Assembly: GCA_028817895.1 (NCBI GenBank)
Contig: JAPPOQ010000005.1
Coordinates: 34,652 to 98,651, forward strand
Length of the DNA: 64,000 nucleotides
Direction: 5' to 3'
Source: Ahrensia sp.
GTDB lineage: Bacteria; Pseudomonadota; Alphaproteobacteria; Rhizobiales; Rhizobiaceae
In this document: positions 1 through 9,894 of the stretch, piece after piece
How positions within the stretch are numbered: the stretch's first letter is position 1
How the letters are laid out: the number at the start of each line of letters is the position of its first letter
Notes under the pieces: generated by a model
The model's input: the letters and a program-made list of their open reading frames with translations, nothing else
Told to the model about the DNA's origin: nothing
The model's database searches: none
Translations under genes and position numbers: made by a program

Positions 1-171
1 TGTTTTGTCGCTGACCGTAACAGAATGATCCTGCCGAGCTTCGGGGCCTATACCGGTGGCCTAAACGTTTTCCATCGCGCCTTTGCCGGTCTGTTCAACG
101 ACCGGGATTTCCATGCGCTGATGCGTGGTGAGGAGCAGATATATCGCATACCAGCTCAAGAACTCGCGTAG
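1..171 (+). CDS. pdeM: Ligase-associated PdeM-type metallophosphoesterase, C-terminal fragment
   Basis: Only the last 56 codons are present, open from the window edge and ending in TAG. The segment 'RMILPSFGAYTGGLNV' resembles the C-terminal end of PdeM (COG1407), a calcineurin-like phosphoesterase/endonuclease of the ligase-associated DNA damage set (PdeM, Lhr-type helicase, MBL exonuclease, ATP-dependent ligase). The catalytic metal ligands lie upstream and cannot be checked. Support comes from context: the other three members of the set all lie within the next 14 kb. The identification rests on a short stretch; another member of the metallophosphoesterase superfamily is possible. Confidence 0.7.
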   Translation, partial: CFVADRNRMILPSFGAYTGGLNVFHRAFAGLFNDRDFHALMRGEEQIYRIPAQELA

Positions 172-298
172 CAAAATCTTGCTCGACATCGACAGCTACG
201 TGCATCGTGGGCCCAATCGACGCCCCCCGCGAGCCGGCAAGCTTGAGTCGAACTCTGACGCCGACCTCCTTTGAACGATCAGGCTGGACAGAGAAATT

Positions 299-374
<76 letters not shown>

Positions 375-495
375 GAACAATTGCGGCATCGCCGGGACGA
401 TGCCTTCGAGTGGCGCCAATTCTGTTACCGGCACCAGCGGCGGCGTTTTAGGGGACGCCACCGATCAAAACAAGCAATTTGTTGTCGGCGGATGA

Positions 496-924
496 TCAAG
501 TTTCGTCGTCGTCATCACCCTTGGTGGGAATAATGTCGGACAGACTATCGTTACCCTCGTCATCTTCATCGAGAAACGGACCATCTTCATCGTCATCATC
601 GCCATCATCGTCCAGCTCGACATCCGGAATGTCGGTTGGCACGTCATCATCGTCGTCGCCATCGACCGTATCGCCGTCGTCGTTTTCTGAATCTTCAAGG
701 CTGATGATTTCGGGGCCATCGACGTCCACATCATCTTCATCATCATCGGCGGCCTTGCTTTCGGTTTCCGCCTCTTTCTCAGGCTTTGCCTTTGCAGTTT
801 CAGCGGCGGCTATCTCAAATATCGTACCGCATTTGGGACACACAATCGGGTCCCTGTTCAAATCATAATACTTCGCACCGCATTCAGGGCATATGCGTTT
901 TTCGCCGAGTTCGGGTTTTGCCAA
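496..924 (-). CDS. TIGR02300 / FYDLN_acid family protein, zinc ribbon with poly-acidic tail
   Basis: This 142-residue protein opens with a four-cysteine ribbon (CPECGAKYYDLN, then CPKCG about 16 residues later) containing the FYDLN-like signature (here YYDLN) that names the family. The rest is extremely acidic: from about residue 60 it is mostly Asp and Glu, encoded by runs of GAT/GAC that look like trinucleotide repeats. The function is unknown. The architecture suggests a zinc-binding protein whose acidic tail could interact with basic partners or mimic nucleic acid, but that is inference. The gene is divergent from aroA across 193 bp and follows tRNA-Ala, which matches the family's usual setting in alphaproteobacteria. 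Confidence 0.85.
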   Translation of the reverse strand: MAKPELGEKRICPECGAKYYDLNRDPIVCPKCGTIFEIAAAETAKAKPEKEAETESKAADDDEDDVDVDGPEIISLEDSENDDGDTVDGDDDDDVPTDIPDVELDDDGDDDDEDGPFLDEDDEGNDSLSDIIPTKGDDDDET

Positions 925-1084
925 GACGGGCCTCGCATCGATGTCGGGTGAAGACCGGCGAAACTCTGGTCACCCGGTCAATTGAAGCGTCGGTCTAGCG
1001 TCACATGTCAAAGGTGTCAAAGGGATAAAGCCATGGCAGCCACGTGACATGTTGCGCATTCGGTCGTAGACAAGCCACACCTGA

Positions 1085-2895
<1,811 letters not shown>

Positions 2896-2913
2896 TCCAC
2901 GGAGGCTCAGCAG

Positions 2914-5469
2914 TCACCCCATCGCTTCCTCGATGATGTTTTCAGCGGCATCCGCCAGCAGCATATCATTGGCCTCTCCGGGAACGGACTCTTTGCCGAT
3001 CTCCAGCATGATCGGCACGGCGAAGGGCGAAACCTTATTGAGGTCTTTGTGGACGATGTGGTTCTTGATGCGGGCCAGCAAATCGCCCACACGACGGATG
3101 TCCAGCAGGCCAGCGGCGGCATCCTCCCGCGTTGCCCGCATGAGAATGTGATCTGGTTCATGCTCGCGCAACACGTCGTAGATCAGATCGGACGACACGG
3201 TGACCTGACGGCCGGTCTTTTCCTTGCCCGGATGGTTCTTTTCGATCAGGCCTGCGATGAGCGCGCAGTGCCGAAAAGTGCGCTTCAGCATGAAGGAGTC
3301 GTCCATCCAGCTTTCCAGATCATCGCCCAGCATGTCTTCATCAAACAGGCCTTGCAGCGTCAGGCGACCATCGCTGATCATCGCACCGACATCACCCAGT
3401 CCCCAGATGCAGATGCAATAGTCGGTGGCGACAAAGCCAGTGGGCTGCGCCCGAGCGCGCTCCAGACGCTTGGTGAGAAGCATTCCCAAAGACTGATGCG
3501 CCAGGCGTCCTTCGAACGAATAGGCGACGAGATAGAACTTCTCCCCGCGCGGGAAGGTTTCCACCAGCATTTCGTCACGGCGAGGGATGACGGACTTGTC
3601 GCGCTGAATACACAGCCATTCCTGAACTTGCGGTGGCAGGCGTGACCAGGTTTCAGGGTCTGCAATCATGGCGCGGATATGATCGGCCAGATAGGTGGTG
3701 AGTGGAAACTTCGAGCCGGCATACATCGGCACAAGCGGTTCTTGAGACACCGTGCGGGTGCAGATCGCCTCATTTTCGCGGATGCCTTCGAAGCGCAGCA
3801 CCTGACCAGCAAACATGAAGGTGTCGCCATAGACCAACTGCTCGACGAAATACTCCTCCAGCTTGCCGACAACCCGACCGCCGCGCACAGCTGCCAGCTT
3901 GCCTTTATCCCATTTGGCAAATTTCAGAACCCGAACATTGAGTGATGGCGCGTCATAAATCGTGCCGGTGTTCATGCGATATTGCTGGGCGAAACGCGGA
4001 TGGGTGAGACACCAGCTGCCATCGGCGGTTTTCCTGATCTTGGCGTAACGCTCATAGGTTGCCAGCGCATAGCCGCCGGTTGCGACGAAGTGTACGGCCT
4101 GTTCAAATGTGTCCCAGTCAAGTTCCGAATAAGGGGGCGCTGAGATGATCTCCTGGTACAGATCATCTTCGTGAAACGGCTCCGCCACCGCCATGCCGAG
4201 TATGTGCTGGCACAGAACATCCAACGCGCCGTCGCGCAAAGGCGGCGTGTCCTGATGTCCCAGATAGTTTGCATCCAGCGCCGCCTGGCATTCCATCACC
4301 TCAAATCGATTGGCGGGAACGAGAATGGCGCGGGACGGCTCATCCATGCGGTGGTTGGCTCGGCCTATACGCTGTGCAAGGCGGCTGGCTCCCTTCGGCG
4401 CGCCCATATGCAGCACCAGCTCGACATCGCCCCAGTCAATGCCGAGATCAAGCGTTGACGTTGCAACGATTGCGCGCAGCGCGTTTCTGGTCATCGCGGC
4501 TTCGACCTTGCGCCTTTGCCCGACATCCAGCGAACCGTGGTGGAGCGCAATCGGCAAAGTGTCTTCATTGATGCGCCACAATCCCTGAAACAGAAACTCC
4601 GCCTGGCTGCGCGTGTTGACGAAGAGAATCGCTGTGCGGTGCCGCTTGATGATCTCATAGATTTCCGGAACAGCATGACGCGCCGAGTGGCCCGACCATG
4701 GCAAACGCTCTCTGGTATCCAGAATCGTGATATCGGGCTTTGCTCCTCCCAAAACCTCAATCAGCCCCGCTTCTTGAGAGTTCAAACTGTTGCCGGTGTT
4801 TTGAGCAACCAACCAGCGACACAGATCAACAGGTTGGGCCACAGTTGCCGACAGCCCGATGGTTTGCAGGTCGGGTCGCAATTTGCGCAATCTCGCCAGA
4901 CCCAGCGCCAGAAGATGTCCGCGTTTGCTGGTCACCAGCGAGTGCAACTCATCAAAAATGACGTAGCGCAAATCCTTAAATATGTGCCGCGCATCCTTGG
5001 CAGCAATCAGCAATGCGATCTGCTCCGGGGTCGTGAGCAAGATGTCCGGCGGATTGATTTTCTGGCGCGCTCGCTTGTGCTGCGGCGTATCACCCGTTCG
5101 CGTTTCAACCTTGACGGGCAACTGCATCTCGTCAATCGGCGTGCCTAGATTTCGTTCAATGTCGACGGCCAGAGCTTTCAGCGGCGAGACATAAAGCGTG
5201 TGGACGGACCGGTGCGGTTCGCCGGGTTTTCGGGGAGCTCGGGAAGCGAGTTCTGTAAGACTGGGCAGAAAGCCGGCCAGTGTTTTGCCAGCACCGGTTG
5301 GCGCGATCAGCAGCGTGGAATCACCGCGCTGCGATCTGGACAAGAGATCAAGCTGATGCGCTCGCGGTTGCCAGTTTCGAGCTTTGAACCAGTCGAGGAA
5401 GGGCTGCGGAAGCAGGCCCTTCGCATCATCCTGGTTGCCTTGGTGTTCCGCGTGCAGCGTATCCGACAT
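2914..5469 (-). CDS. Ligase-associated DNA damage response DEXH-box helicase (Lhr-like)
   Basis: This 851-residue superfamily 2 helicase has Walker A APTGAGKT near residue 57, the DEXH box DELH, the SAT motif GLSATV, and helicase C-terminal motifs including RIGRANHR, followed by the long Lhr-type C-terminal region. The length matches the shorter, ligase-associated branch of Lhr proteins rather than full-length Lhr. These ATP-dependent 3'-5' translocases are encoded near, and thought to act with, the ATP-dependent ligase, MBL exonuclease and PdeM nuclease in repair. All four are in this window, though not in one operon. ATG at 5469 gives a normal N-terminus. The gap to the PfkB kinase upstream is 43 bp, so co-transcription is possible. 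Confidence 0.93.
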   Translation of the reverse strand: MSDTLHAEHQGNQDDAKGLLPQPFLDWFKARNWQPRAHQLDLLSRSQRGDSTLLIAPTGAGKTLAGFLPSLTELASRAPRKPGEPHRSVHTLYVSPLKALAVDIERNLGTPIDEMQLPVKVETRTGDTPQHKRARQKINPPDILLTTPEQIALLIAAKDARHIFKDLRYVIFDELHSLVTSKRGHLLALGLARLRKLRPDLQTIGLSATVAQPVDLCRWLVAQNTGNSLNSQEAGLIEVLGGAKPDITILDTRERLPWSGHSARHAVPEIYEIIKRHRTAILFVNTRSQAEFLFQGLWRINEDTLPIALHHGSLDVGQRRKVEAAMTRNALRAIVATSTLDLGIDWGDVELVLHMGAPKGASRLAQRIGRANHRMDEPSRAILVPANRFEVMECQAALDANYLGHQDTPPLRDGALDVLCQHILGMAVAEPFHEDDLYQEIISAPPYSELDWDTFEQAVHFVATGGYALATYERYAKIRKTADGSWCLTHPRFAQQYRMNTGTIYDAPSLNVRVLKFAKWDKGKLAAVRGGRVVGKLEEYFVEQLVYGDTFMFAGQVLRFEGIRENEAICTRTVSQEPLVPMYAGSKFPLTTYLADHIRAMIADPETWSRLPPQVQEWLCIQRDKSVIPRRDEMLVETFPRGEKFYLVAYSFEGRLAHQSLGMLLTKRLERARAQPTGFVATDYCICIWGLGDVGAMISDGRLTLQGLFDEDMLGDDLESWMDDSFMLKRTFRHCALIAGLIEKNHPGKEKTGRQVTVSSDLIYDVLREHEPDHILMRATREDAAAGLLDIRRVGDLLARIKNHIVHKDLNKVSPFAVPIMLEIGKESVPGEANDMLLADAAENIIEEAMG

Positions 5470-5512
5470 GGTGAAACCTTACAGCAGCTCAGACGCATGC
5501 TGCAAAGGAAAC

Positions 5513-6526
5513 TCAAATGCCGGACTGCTCCAACAAACCCTTCAGCGACGTTTGAGGCCTTGGCCCAATGTGCTGGATTACCTCCGCCGCGGCCAGCCCA
5601 CCAATTCGCGCGCATTCGGCAAGCGGGCGCCCCTGGGTGAAGCCAAACAGAAAGCCGGATGCATAAAGATCACCAGCGCCCGTGGTGTCTTCCAGCCTGT
5701 CGATGCTGTGAGCACCAACCGCGAACGTTCCGTCGCGATTGAGCGCTATCGACCCATCTTCGCCTCGGGTGATGGCAGCCGTCGCCACATCATCGCGGAT
5801 TGCCGACAGTGCACTGTCAAAGTCCGACGTCTGATAAAGAGACAACAGCTCGGCTTCATTGGCAAAGACGATATCAACTGTTCCGCTGCGCATCAGTTCA
5901 AGAAACTCGTCGCGATAGCGGTCAACGCAGAAGGAATCTGAAAGGGTCATGGACACCAAACGGTCATTGTCATGGGCGATCTGTGCGGCAAGCCGGATCG
6001 CTTCCTTTGCGCGCGGCGGATCCCACAGATAACCCTCGAAGTATGTCACCTTGGACGCAGCGACGATATCAGCATCAATGTCATTGGGACCAAGTTCAAC
6101 GCAGGCACCCAGATAAGTGTTCATGCTGCGCTGCCCGTCAGGCGTGACGAAGATCATAGAGCGCGCCGTCGGCGGCTGGTCTTCAAGCGGATTTGTGTCG
6201 AAATTCACCCCAATGGCACGAATGTCATGAGTGAACACGCCGCCCAGATGATCATTGGCAACCTTGCCGAAGTAAGCAGCCTTGGCACCGAAACTTGCCA
6301 GCCCAGCAGCCGTGTTGCCGGCGGAGCCACCCGACGCCTCGATCGCCGGTCCCATGGCGGCATAAAGATGCTCGGCTCGCGGCGCATCAATGAGATTCAT
6401 CGCGCCCTTGATGATGTCTTCGCGCACCAGAAAATCATCATCAGCCTTTGCGATAATGTCGACAATCGCATTGCCAATTGTGAGTACGTCAAATTTTGCG
6501 TCTTGCATGTGTTGTTCCGTGGCCAT
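5513..6526 (-). CDS. PfkB-family kinase, adenosine kinase-like
   Basis: The 337-residue ribokinase-fold kinase begins with the DVLTIGNAIVDII strand, has the substrate-binding GGSAGNTA motif, and carries the PfkB signature with catalytic Asp in DTTGAGDLYASGF near the C-terminus. This is the form usually annotated as adenosine kinase in Hyphomicrobiales, phosphorylating a nucleoside or sugar with ATP; the exact substrate cannot be read from sequence. The ATG at 6526 directly abuts the terminal repeat of a MITE-like element, so a start at ATG 6508 (MQDAKFD) may be the original one. Because of the element, promoter and ribosome site must come from it or from within the coding start. Confidence 0.85.
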   Translation of the reverse strand: MATEQHMQDAKFDVLTIGNAIVDIIAKADDDFLVREDIIKGAMNLIDAPRAEHLYAAMGPAIEASGGSAGNTAAGLASFGAKAAYFGKVANDHLGGVFTHDIRAIGVNFDTNPLEDQPPTARSMIFVTPDGQRSMNTYLGACVELGPNDIDADIVAASKVTYFEGYLWDPPRAKEAIRLAAQIAHDNDRLVSMTLSDSFCVDRYRDEFLELMRSGTVDIVFANEAELLSLYQTSDFDSALSAIRDDVATAAITRGEDGSIALNRDGTFAVGAHSIDRLEDTTGAGDLYASGFLFGFTQGRPLAECARIGGLAAAEVIQHIGPRPQTSLKGLLEQSGI

Positions 6527-6550
6527 TTAGAGCAAATCTCGCCCAGATTG
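6527..6550. repeat. Left terminal inverted repeat of the MITE-like element
   Basis: It reads TTAGAGCAAATCTCGCCCAG followed by ATTG. One mismatch separates it from the reverse complement of 6819-6842. Read on the minus strand it supplies the last 24 bases before the kinase ATG. Confidence 0.8.
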
Positions 6551-6615
6551 TATCGTTTGAGCGCAGGAAATTTGTGACCTGACATTCCTTGATGCAGGGG
6601 GGCGCGTGCGACGCC

Positions 6616-6631
6616 GTGGTGCGGGCACCAC
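6616..6631. repeat. Perfect palindrome inside the MITE-like element
   Basis: The arms GTGGTGC and GCACCAC are exact complements separated by GG. In single-stranded form this would fold as a tight hairpin. It is one of two such palindromes within the element. Confidence 0.7.
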
Positions 6632-6750
6632 AAGTTCGTGCGCAACACGGTCAGGGCGCAAAGAAACAAGTTCAAACGATTGCAGATTATTCTTCATTTT
6701 CATTGCTTGCTTGGGTGTCTTTTCCGCTCTGGGGGCGTCGAAATCCTCGT

Positions 6751-6767
6751 GCGATGCTCAGCATCGC
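6751..6767. repeat. Perfect palindrome inside the MITE-like element
   Basis: GCGATGC and GCATCGC are exact complements flanking a TCA loop. No T-run follows on either strand, so it is not an obvious intrinsic terminator. Confidence 0.7.
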
Positions 6768-6818
6768 TCTGCGGTGTTCTCCTTGCCAGATCGAAAAATC
6801 CATCCCATCAAACTGCTC

Positions 6819-6842
6819 CAATCTGGGCGAGACTTGCTCTAA
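6819..6842. repeat. Right terminal inverted repeat of the MITE-like element
   Basis: It reads CAATCTGGGCGAGACTTGCT followed by CTAA, the inverted partner of 6527-6550 with one mismatch. The 115 bases between it and the EI24 start at 6958 show no further feature that I can support. Confidence 0.8.
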
Positions 6843-6957
6843 GCTGCGCGTGCTTAGCGACAGATGTCTGCCATGAAAAGGGGTGGTTGAACTTGCACGC
6901 GCTGAATGGGGGCACCATGTCATTGCGGTATCCGTGCAACACCGTGTCCGCATCCCA

Positions 6958-7635
6958 ATGATAGTTTCCGCGATTTCCAAGAGCGTCAGCCAACTGTTCT
7001 CAAAGCCTTTCAGAAGTGTGTTCTGGAAAAGCATTGGCCTGACAATCGCGCTTTTAATCGGACTCTGGTTTGTTCTCGAAGCGGCTGCGTCGGCTTTCCT
7101 GCTGCCCTTTCTGGCCCCCTATCCCTGGGTAGCAACCGCTATCTCATGGCTTCTGGGTGCAGGATTGGTGATCGGAATGGGCTTTCTGGTGGCTCCGGCG
7201 GCATCGATCTTTGCCGGTGTCTTTCTCGACGATATCGGCGAGGCAGTTGAGGCGGCGCATTACGCTCAAGACCCTCCAGGTCGTCCGCTTCCGCTGGCCC
7301 GGTCCATCGCAATCTCACTGAAGTTCTTCGGCCTTGTTCTGGTCGGCAATCTGGTTGCTGTGGTTCTGGTACTGTTTTTCGGCCTGGGTGCGATCATCTT
7401 CTTTGTGCTGAACGGCTATCTGCTTGGCCGGGAATATTTCCAGTTCGCCGCATTGCGCCATATTGAAGAAGCGCGCGCACAAGCCTTGCGACGCAAACAT
7501 GAGGGAACGATCTTTCTTGGCGGTCTGGCCATTGCTGCGCTACTCGCAGTTCCGTTTGTGAACCTGCTGACATCGCTCTTTGCCGGAGCCTTGATGGTCC
7601 ATCTGTTCAAGGCGCTGAACGCCGCAGAGGCTTAG
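6958..7635 (+). CDS. EI24 / CysZ-like integral membrane protein
   Basis: The 225-residue product has several hydrophobic helices and the N-terminal pattern of EI24-domain (DUF540) proteins: a short amphipathic segment ISKSVSQLFSKPFRSVF and then KSIGLTIALLIG. The family includes CysZ, a sulfate permease, but alphaproteobacterial members outside cys operons are of unproven function. The ATG at 6958 fits the family's N-terminus; an in-frame upstream ATG (6883) would add 25 residues unlike the family. Its stop lies 10 bp from the convergent nth stop. The EI24-nth-DUF2244 order recurs in related genomes as I recall. Confidence 0.82.
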   Translation: MIVSAISKSVSQLFSKPFRSVFWKSIGLTIALLIGLWFVLEAAASAFLLPFLAPYPWVATAISWLLGAGLVIGMGFLVAPAASIFAGVFLDDIGEAVEAAHYAQDPPGRPLPLARSIAISLKFFGLVLVGNLVAVVLVLFFGLGAIIFFVLNGYLLGREYFQFAALRHIEEARAQALRRKHEGTIFLGGLAIAALLAVPFVNLLTSLFAGALMVHLFKALNAAEA

Positions 7636-7645
7636 CAAATGGGTT

Positions 7646-8380
7646 TCAATCCTCAATCAGGGCAATAGGCGCGGGAACGTCGCACGTTTTTTCCTTGGCC
7701 TTGCAGAGATCGGCGATGATGCAGACTTCGCAATCTGGCTTGCGTGCCTTGCAGACGTAACGCCCGTGCAAAATGAGCCAATGATGAGCGTGGTAGAGAT
7801 AATCCGCAGGTATGCGCCGCTCCAGAATGGTTTCCACCTCATCGACCGTCTTGCCTGGTGCCAGACCCAGACGATTGCCCAGCCGAAAGATATGCGTGTC
7901 GACGGCAATTGTGGGCTGCCCGAAAGCCATGGAAACCACGACATTGGCCGTCTTGCGTCCGACTCCGGGCAGAGTCGTCAGCGCGTCACGGTCGCGCGGA
8001 ACTTCGCCGTCAAAATCGTCGATCAGGATCTGGGACAATCTGATGACGTTTTTCGCCTTTTGTCGATAAAGGCCGATGGTCTTGATGTGCTCCCGCAAAC
8101 CATCTTCTCCAAGCGCCAGCATCTTTTGGGGCGTATCGGCCACCGGAAACAGGCGCGCTGTCGCCTTGTTAACACCAACGTCGGTGGCCTGTGCAGACAA
8201 GACCACAGCCACCAAAAGCGTATATGCGTTTACGTGATCCAGTTCGCCCTTGGGCTCAGGACGCTGCTTGCGAAAGCGCTCAAAGATCTCGCGCAATTCC
8301 GCCTGCGTGTAGCGTGAGCGCGGCATGCACTTTCTGCGCGCCTGCGGCGATTTTCTCGTTTTTCCATCCATGGCAGGCAT
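7646..8380 (-). CDS. nth: Endonuclease III (DNA glycosylase/AP lyase)
   Basis: This 244-residue bifunctional glycosylase removes oxidised pyrimidines and cleaves the abasic site in base excision repair. The helix-hairpin-helix motif LPGVGRKTAN carries the catalytic Lys, VDTHIFR the catalytic Asp, and the C-terminal pattern C-x6-C-x2-C-x5-C (CKARKPDCEVCIIADLC) binds the [4Fe-4S] cluster. The N-terminus is uncertain: ATG codons at 8380, 8371 and 8326 lack strong ribosome sites, and conserved sequence starts only around 8310. A second paralogue lies 1.5 kb away at 9891-10574. The gene diverges from the DUF2244 gene. Confidence 0.95.
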   Translation of the reverse strand: MPAMDGKTRKSPQARRKCMPRSRYTQAELREIFERFRKQRPEPKGELDHVNAYTLLVAVVLSAQATDVGVNKATARLFPVADTPQKMLALGEDGLREHIKTIGLYRQKAKNVIRLSQILIDDFDGEVPRDRDALTTLPGVGRKTANVVVSMAFGQPTIAVDTHIFRLGNRLGLAPGKTVDEVETILERRIPADYLYHAHHWLILHGRYVCKARKPDCEVCIIADLCKAKEKTCDVPAPIALIED

Positions 8381-8393
8381 CTATACTGCTGGC

Positions 8394-8879
8394 ATGGCTT
8401 CACACAATGGCTCCGTCGACGACCTCCTATTCGCCGCCAGGCTGACACCCTATCGCTCGCTTTGTCGTGACGGGTTTCGCTTGCTGATGGGCTGCATCGG
8501 GCTGGTATGCTTCGTGGTTGGGCTGGTCTTTGCAATCGCCGGTGTCTGGCCAGTGTTCGGCTTCATGGGTCTCGACTTTGCGCTGATCTACTGGGCGTTC
8601 AAGTCAAATTATGCATCTGCCAAAGCCTATGAAGATGTTGAGGTCTCGCGCGAACATGTTTCGCTTCTGAAAGTTGCAGCCAATGGCCGTGAGAAGCGCC
8701 ATGACTTTCCGCAATTCGGCACGCGCCTTGAAATCGACCGCCATGAAGAGATTGGAATCACGCAGATGCGGATTGCCAATCGCGAACGCGCGGTGCCGTT
8801 TGGGTATTTTCTCAATCCAGCTGACAGGGAGAGTTTTGCACGCGCCTTTGGTCAGGCTCTCTCGCGTGCCAAACGCTAG
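8394..8879 (+). CDS. DUF2244 domain-containing membrane protein
   Basis: The 161-residue product has two adjacent transmembrane helices (about residues 28-66, around GLVCFVVGLVFAIAG and FMGLDFALIYWAF), then a soluble C-terminal domain with the DUF2244 features FGTRLEIDR and VPFGYFLNP. The function is unknown. The ATG at 8394 (MASHNG) is chosen because it clears the divergent nth start and gives the family's usual length; in-frame ATGs at 8325 and 8370 would overlap nth. Its position beside nth is shared with relatives, but no functional link can be read from it. Confidence 0.82.
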   Translation: MASHNGSVDDLLFAARLTPYRSLCRDGFRLLMGCIGLVCFVVGLVFAIAGVWPVFGFMGLDFALIYWAFKSNYASAKAYEDVEVSREHVSLLKVAANGREKRHDFPQFGTRLEIDRHEEIGITQMRIANRERAVPFGYFLNPADRESFARAFGQALSRAKR

Positions 8880-8964
8880 CGTCTTCAAAAGTGGCAAGTT
8901 TCGGGTGGTTTGCCTCGGCCAGATGCGGTTCGGTGGCGACAATTGACAACAGGGAGGCAAAACC

Positions 8965-9894
8965 ATGCTCGCCACCGATCTGAAACCCTCCGCAAATCTC
9001 AATGCCGCTCATGGTGACTACGAAACCGTTCGGCAGGTTCTTGAGCACATCACCGAAAATTGGCGCGATCAACCAGAATTGGACGAACTTTCAAGGCTGA
9101 CCGGTGTCGAGCCGACGCGGTTGCAAAAGACCTTCACGCGCTGGGCCGGTCTGTCCCCAAAAGCCTTTTTGCAAGCTGTGACGCTCGATCATGCAAAGCG
9201 GATGCTGCATGATGGGATGCCCATACTCGATGCCAGTCTGGAACTCGGTCTGTCTGGCCCCGGCCGTCTTCATGATCTTTTCGTTACTCACGAGGCCATG
9301 TCGCCGGGTGTTTACAAGGCGGGCGGCGAAGGGATCACCATTCACTGTGGCTTCCATGATTCACCCTTTGGCGAAGCCTTGATCATGGCGACGGATCGCG
9401 GGCTGACAGGACTGGCATTCGCTGACGCCGAAGGTGCTGTCACAGCCGGGCGCCATGATGGCGAGAAGGCGCAGTTCACACGCGCACGGGCGCTTGCTGA
9501 TATGAGGGAGCGTTGGCCCAAGGCCAAATATGTTGAGGACGTCGCGTTCACCGCGCCCTTTGCGGCTCGGATTTTCGACCCCGCGCGCTGGCGTGCGCAG
9601 GAACCGCTCAAAATCGTGTTTATCGGGACGGACTTTCAAATCCGGGTTTGGGAGGGTTTGTTGAAAGTCCCACTGGGACAAGCGACAACCTATTCAAGTC
9701 TTGCGCAGGATCTCGGCAAACCAAGCGCGGCCCGAGCCGTGGGGGCCGCCGTTGGGCGAAACCCGATTTCCTTTGTGGTGCCCTGCCATCGCGTATTGGG
9801 AAAGTCGGGACGGCTGACGGGCTATCATTGGGGCCTGACCCGCAAACGGGCTATGCTGGGCTGGGAAGCCGGCATTGTGGGCACCGCGGCATGA
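8965..9894 (+). CDS. AraC-type HTH fused to methylated-DNA-protein cysteine methyltransferase (Ada-like, lacking the N-terminal zinc domain)
   Basis: The 309-residue protein has an AraC/XylS helix-turn-helix region (about residues 15-110: LSRLTGVEPTRLQKTF, then GLSGPGRLHDLF), followed by an O6-alkylguanine transferase module. The transferase active site VPCHRV places the acceptor cysteine at residue 274, followed by GYHWGLTRKRAML. E. coli Ada has an extra N-terminal Cys4 phosphotriester-sensing domain, which is missing here, so methylation-triggered activation by that route is not expected. It repairs O6-alkylguanine by suicide transfer and may also regulate. Its stop overlaps the start of the second endonuclease III (ATGA), suggesting one repair operon. 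Confidence 0.92.
   Translation: MLATDLKPSANLNAAHGDYETVRQVLEHITENWRDQPELDELSRLTGVEPTRLQKTFTRWAGLSPKAFLQAVTLDHAKRMLHDGMPILDASLELGLSGPGRLHDLFVTHEAMSPGVYKAGGEGITIHCGFHDSPFGEALIMATDRGLTGLAFADAEGAVTAGRHDGEKAQFTRARALADMRERWPKAKYVEDVAFTAPFAARIFDPARWRAQEPLKIVFIGTDFQIRVWEGLLKVPLGQATTYSSLAQDLGKPSAARAVGAAVGRNPISFVVPCHRVLGKSGRLTGYHWGLTRKRAMLGWEAGIVGTAA

Larger units (their letters stand above)
6527..6842. mobile_element. MITE-like element, about 316 bp, with 24-bp terminal inverted repeats
   Basis: The first 24 bases (6527-6550) and the reverse complement of the last 24 (6819-6842) agree at 23 of 24 positions, with weaker similarity for about ten bases further in. TA dinucleotides sit at 6528-6529 and 6840-6841, as expected for IS630/Tc1-type insertion into TA. 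The interior holds two perfect palindromes (6616-6631 and 6751-6767) and no convincing gene. It lies between the PfkB kinase and the EI24 gene, with its left end touching the kinase ATG. The class is inferred from structure only; no second copy was noticed in this window. Confidence 0.7.

Noticed and set aside
479..868. Ser-rich plus-strand open frame of 129 codons
   Set aside because: It is the reverse reading of the Asp/Glu repeat codons of the FYDLN_acid gene; the low-complexity Ser run is an artefact of that.
6687..7034. Minus-strand open frame of 115 codons across the MITE-like element and the EI24 start
   Set aside because: It spans the element's right end and unrelated flanking DNA, has no ribosome site and no recognisable family; taken as a chance frame, though its C-terminal half could be a remnant of a longer element.
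9648..9890. N-terminal extension of the second endonuclease III
   Set aside because: The extension overlaps the conserved active-site region of the alkyltransferase gene in another frame; the ATGA overlap at 9891 gives the family's N-terminus.
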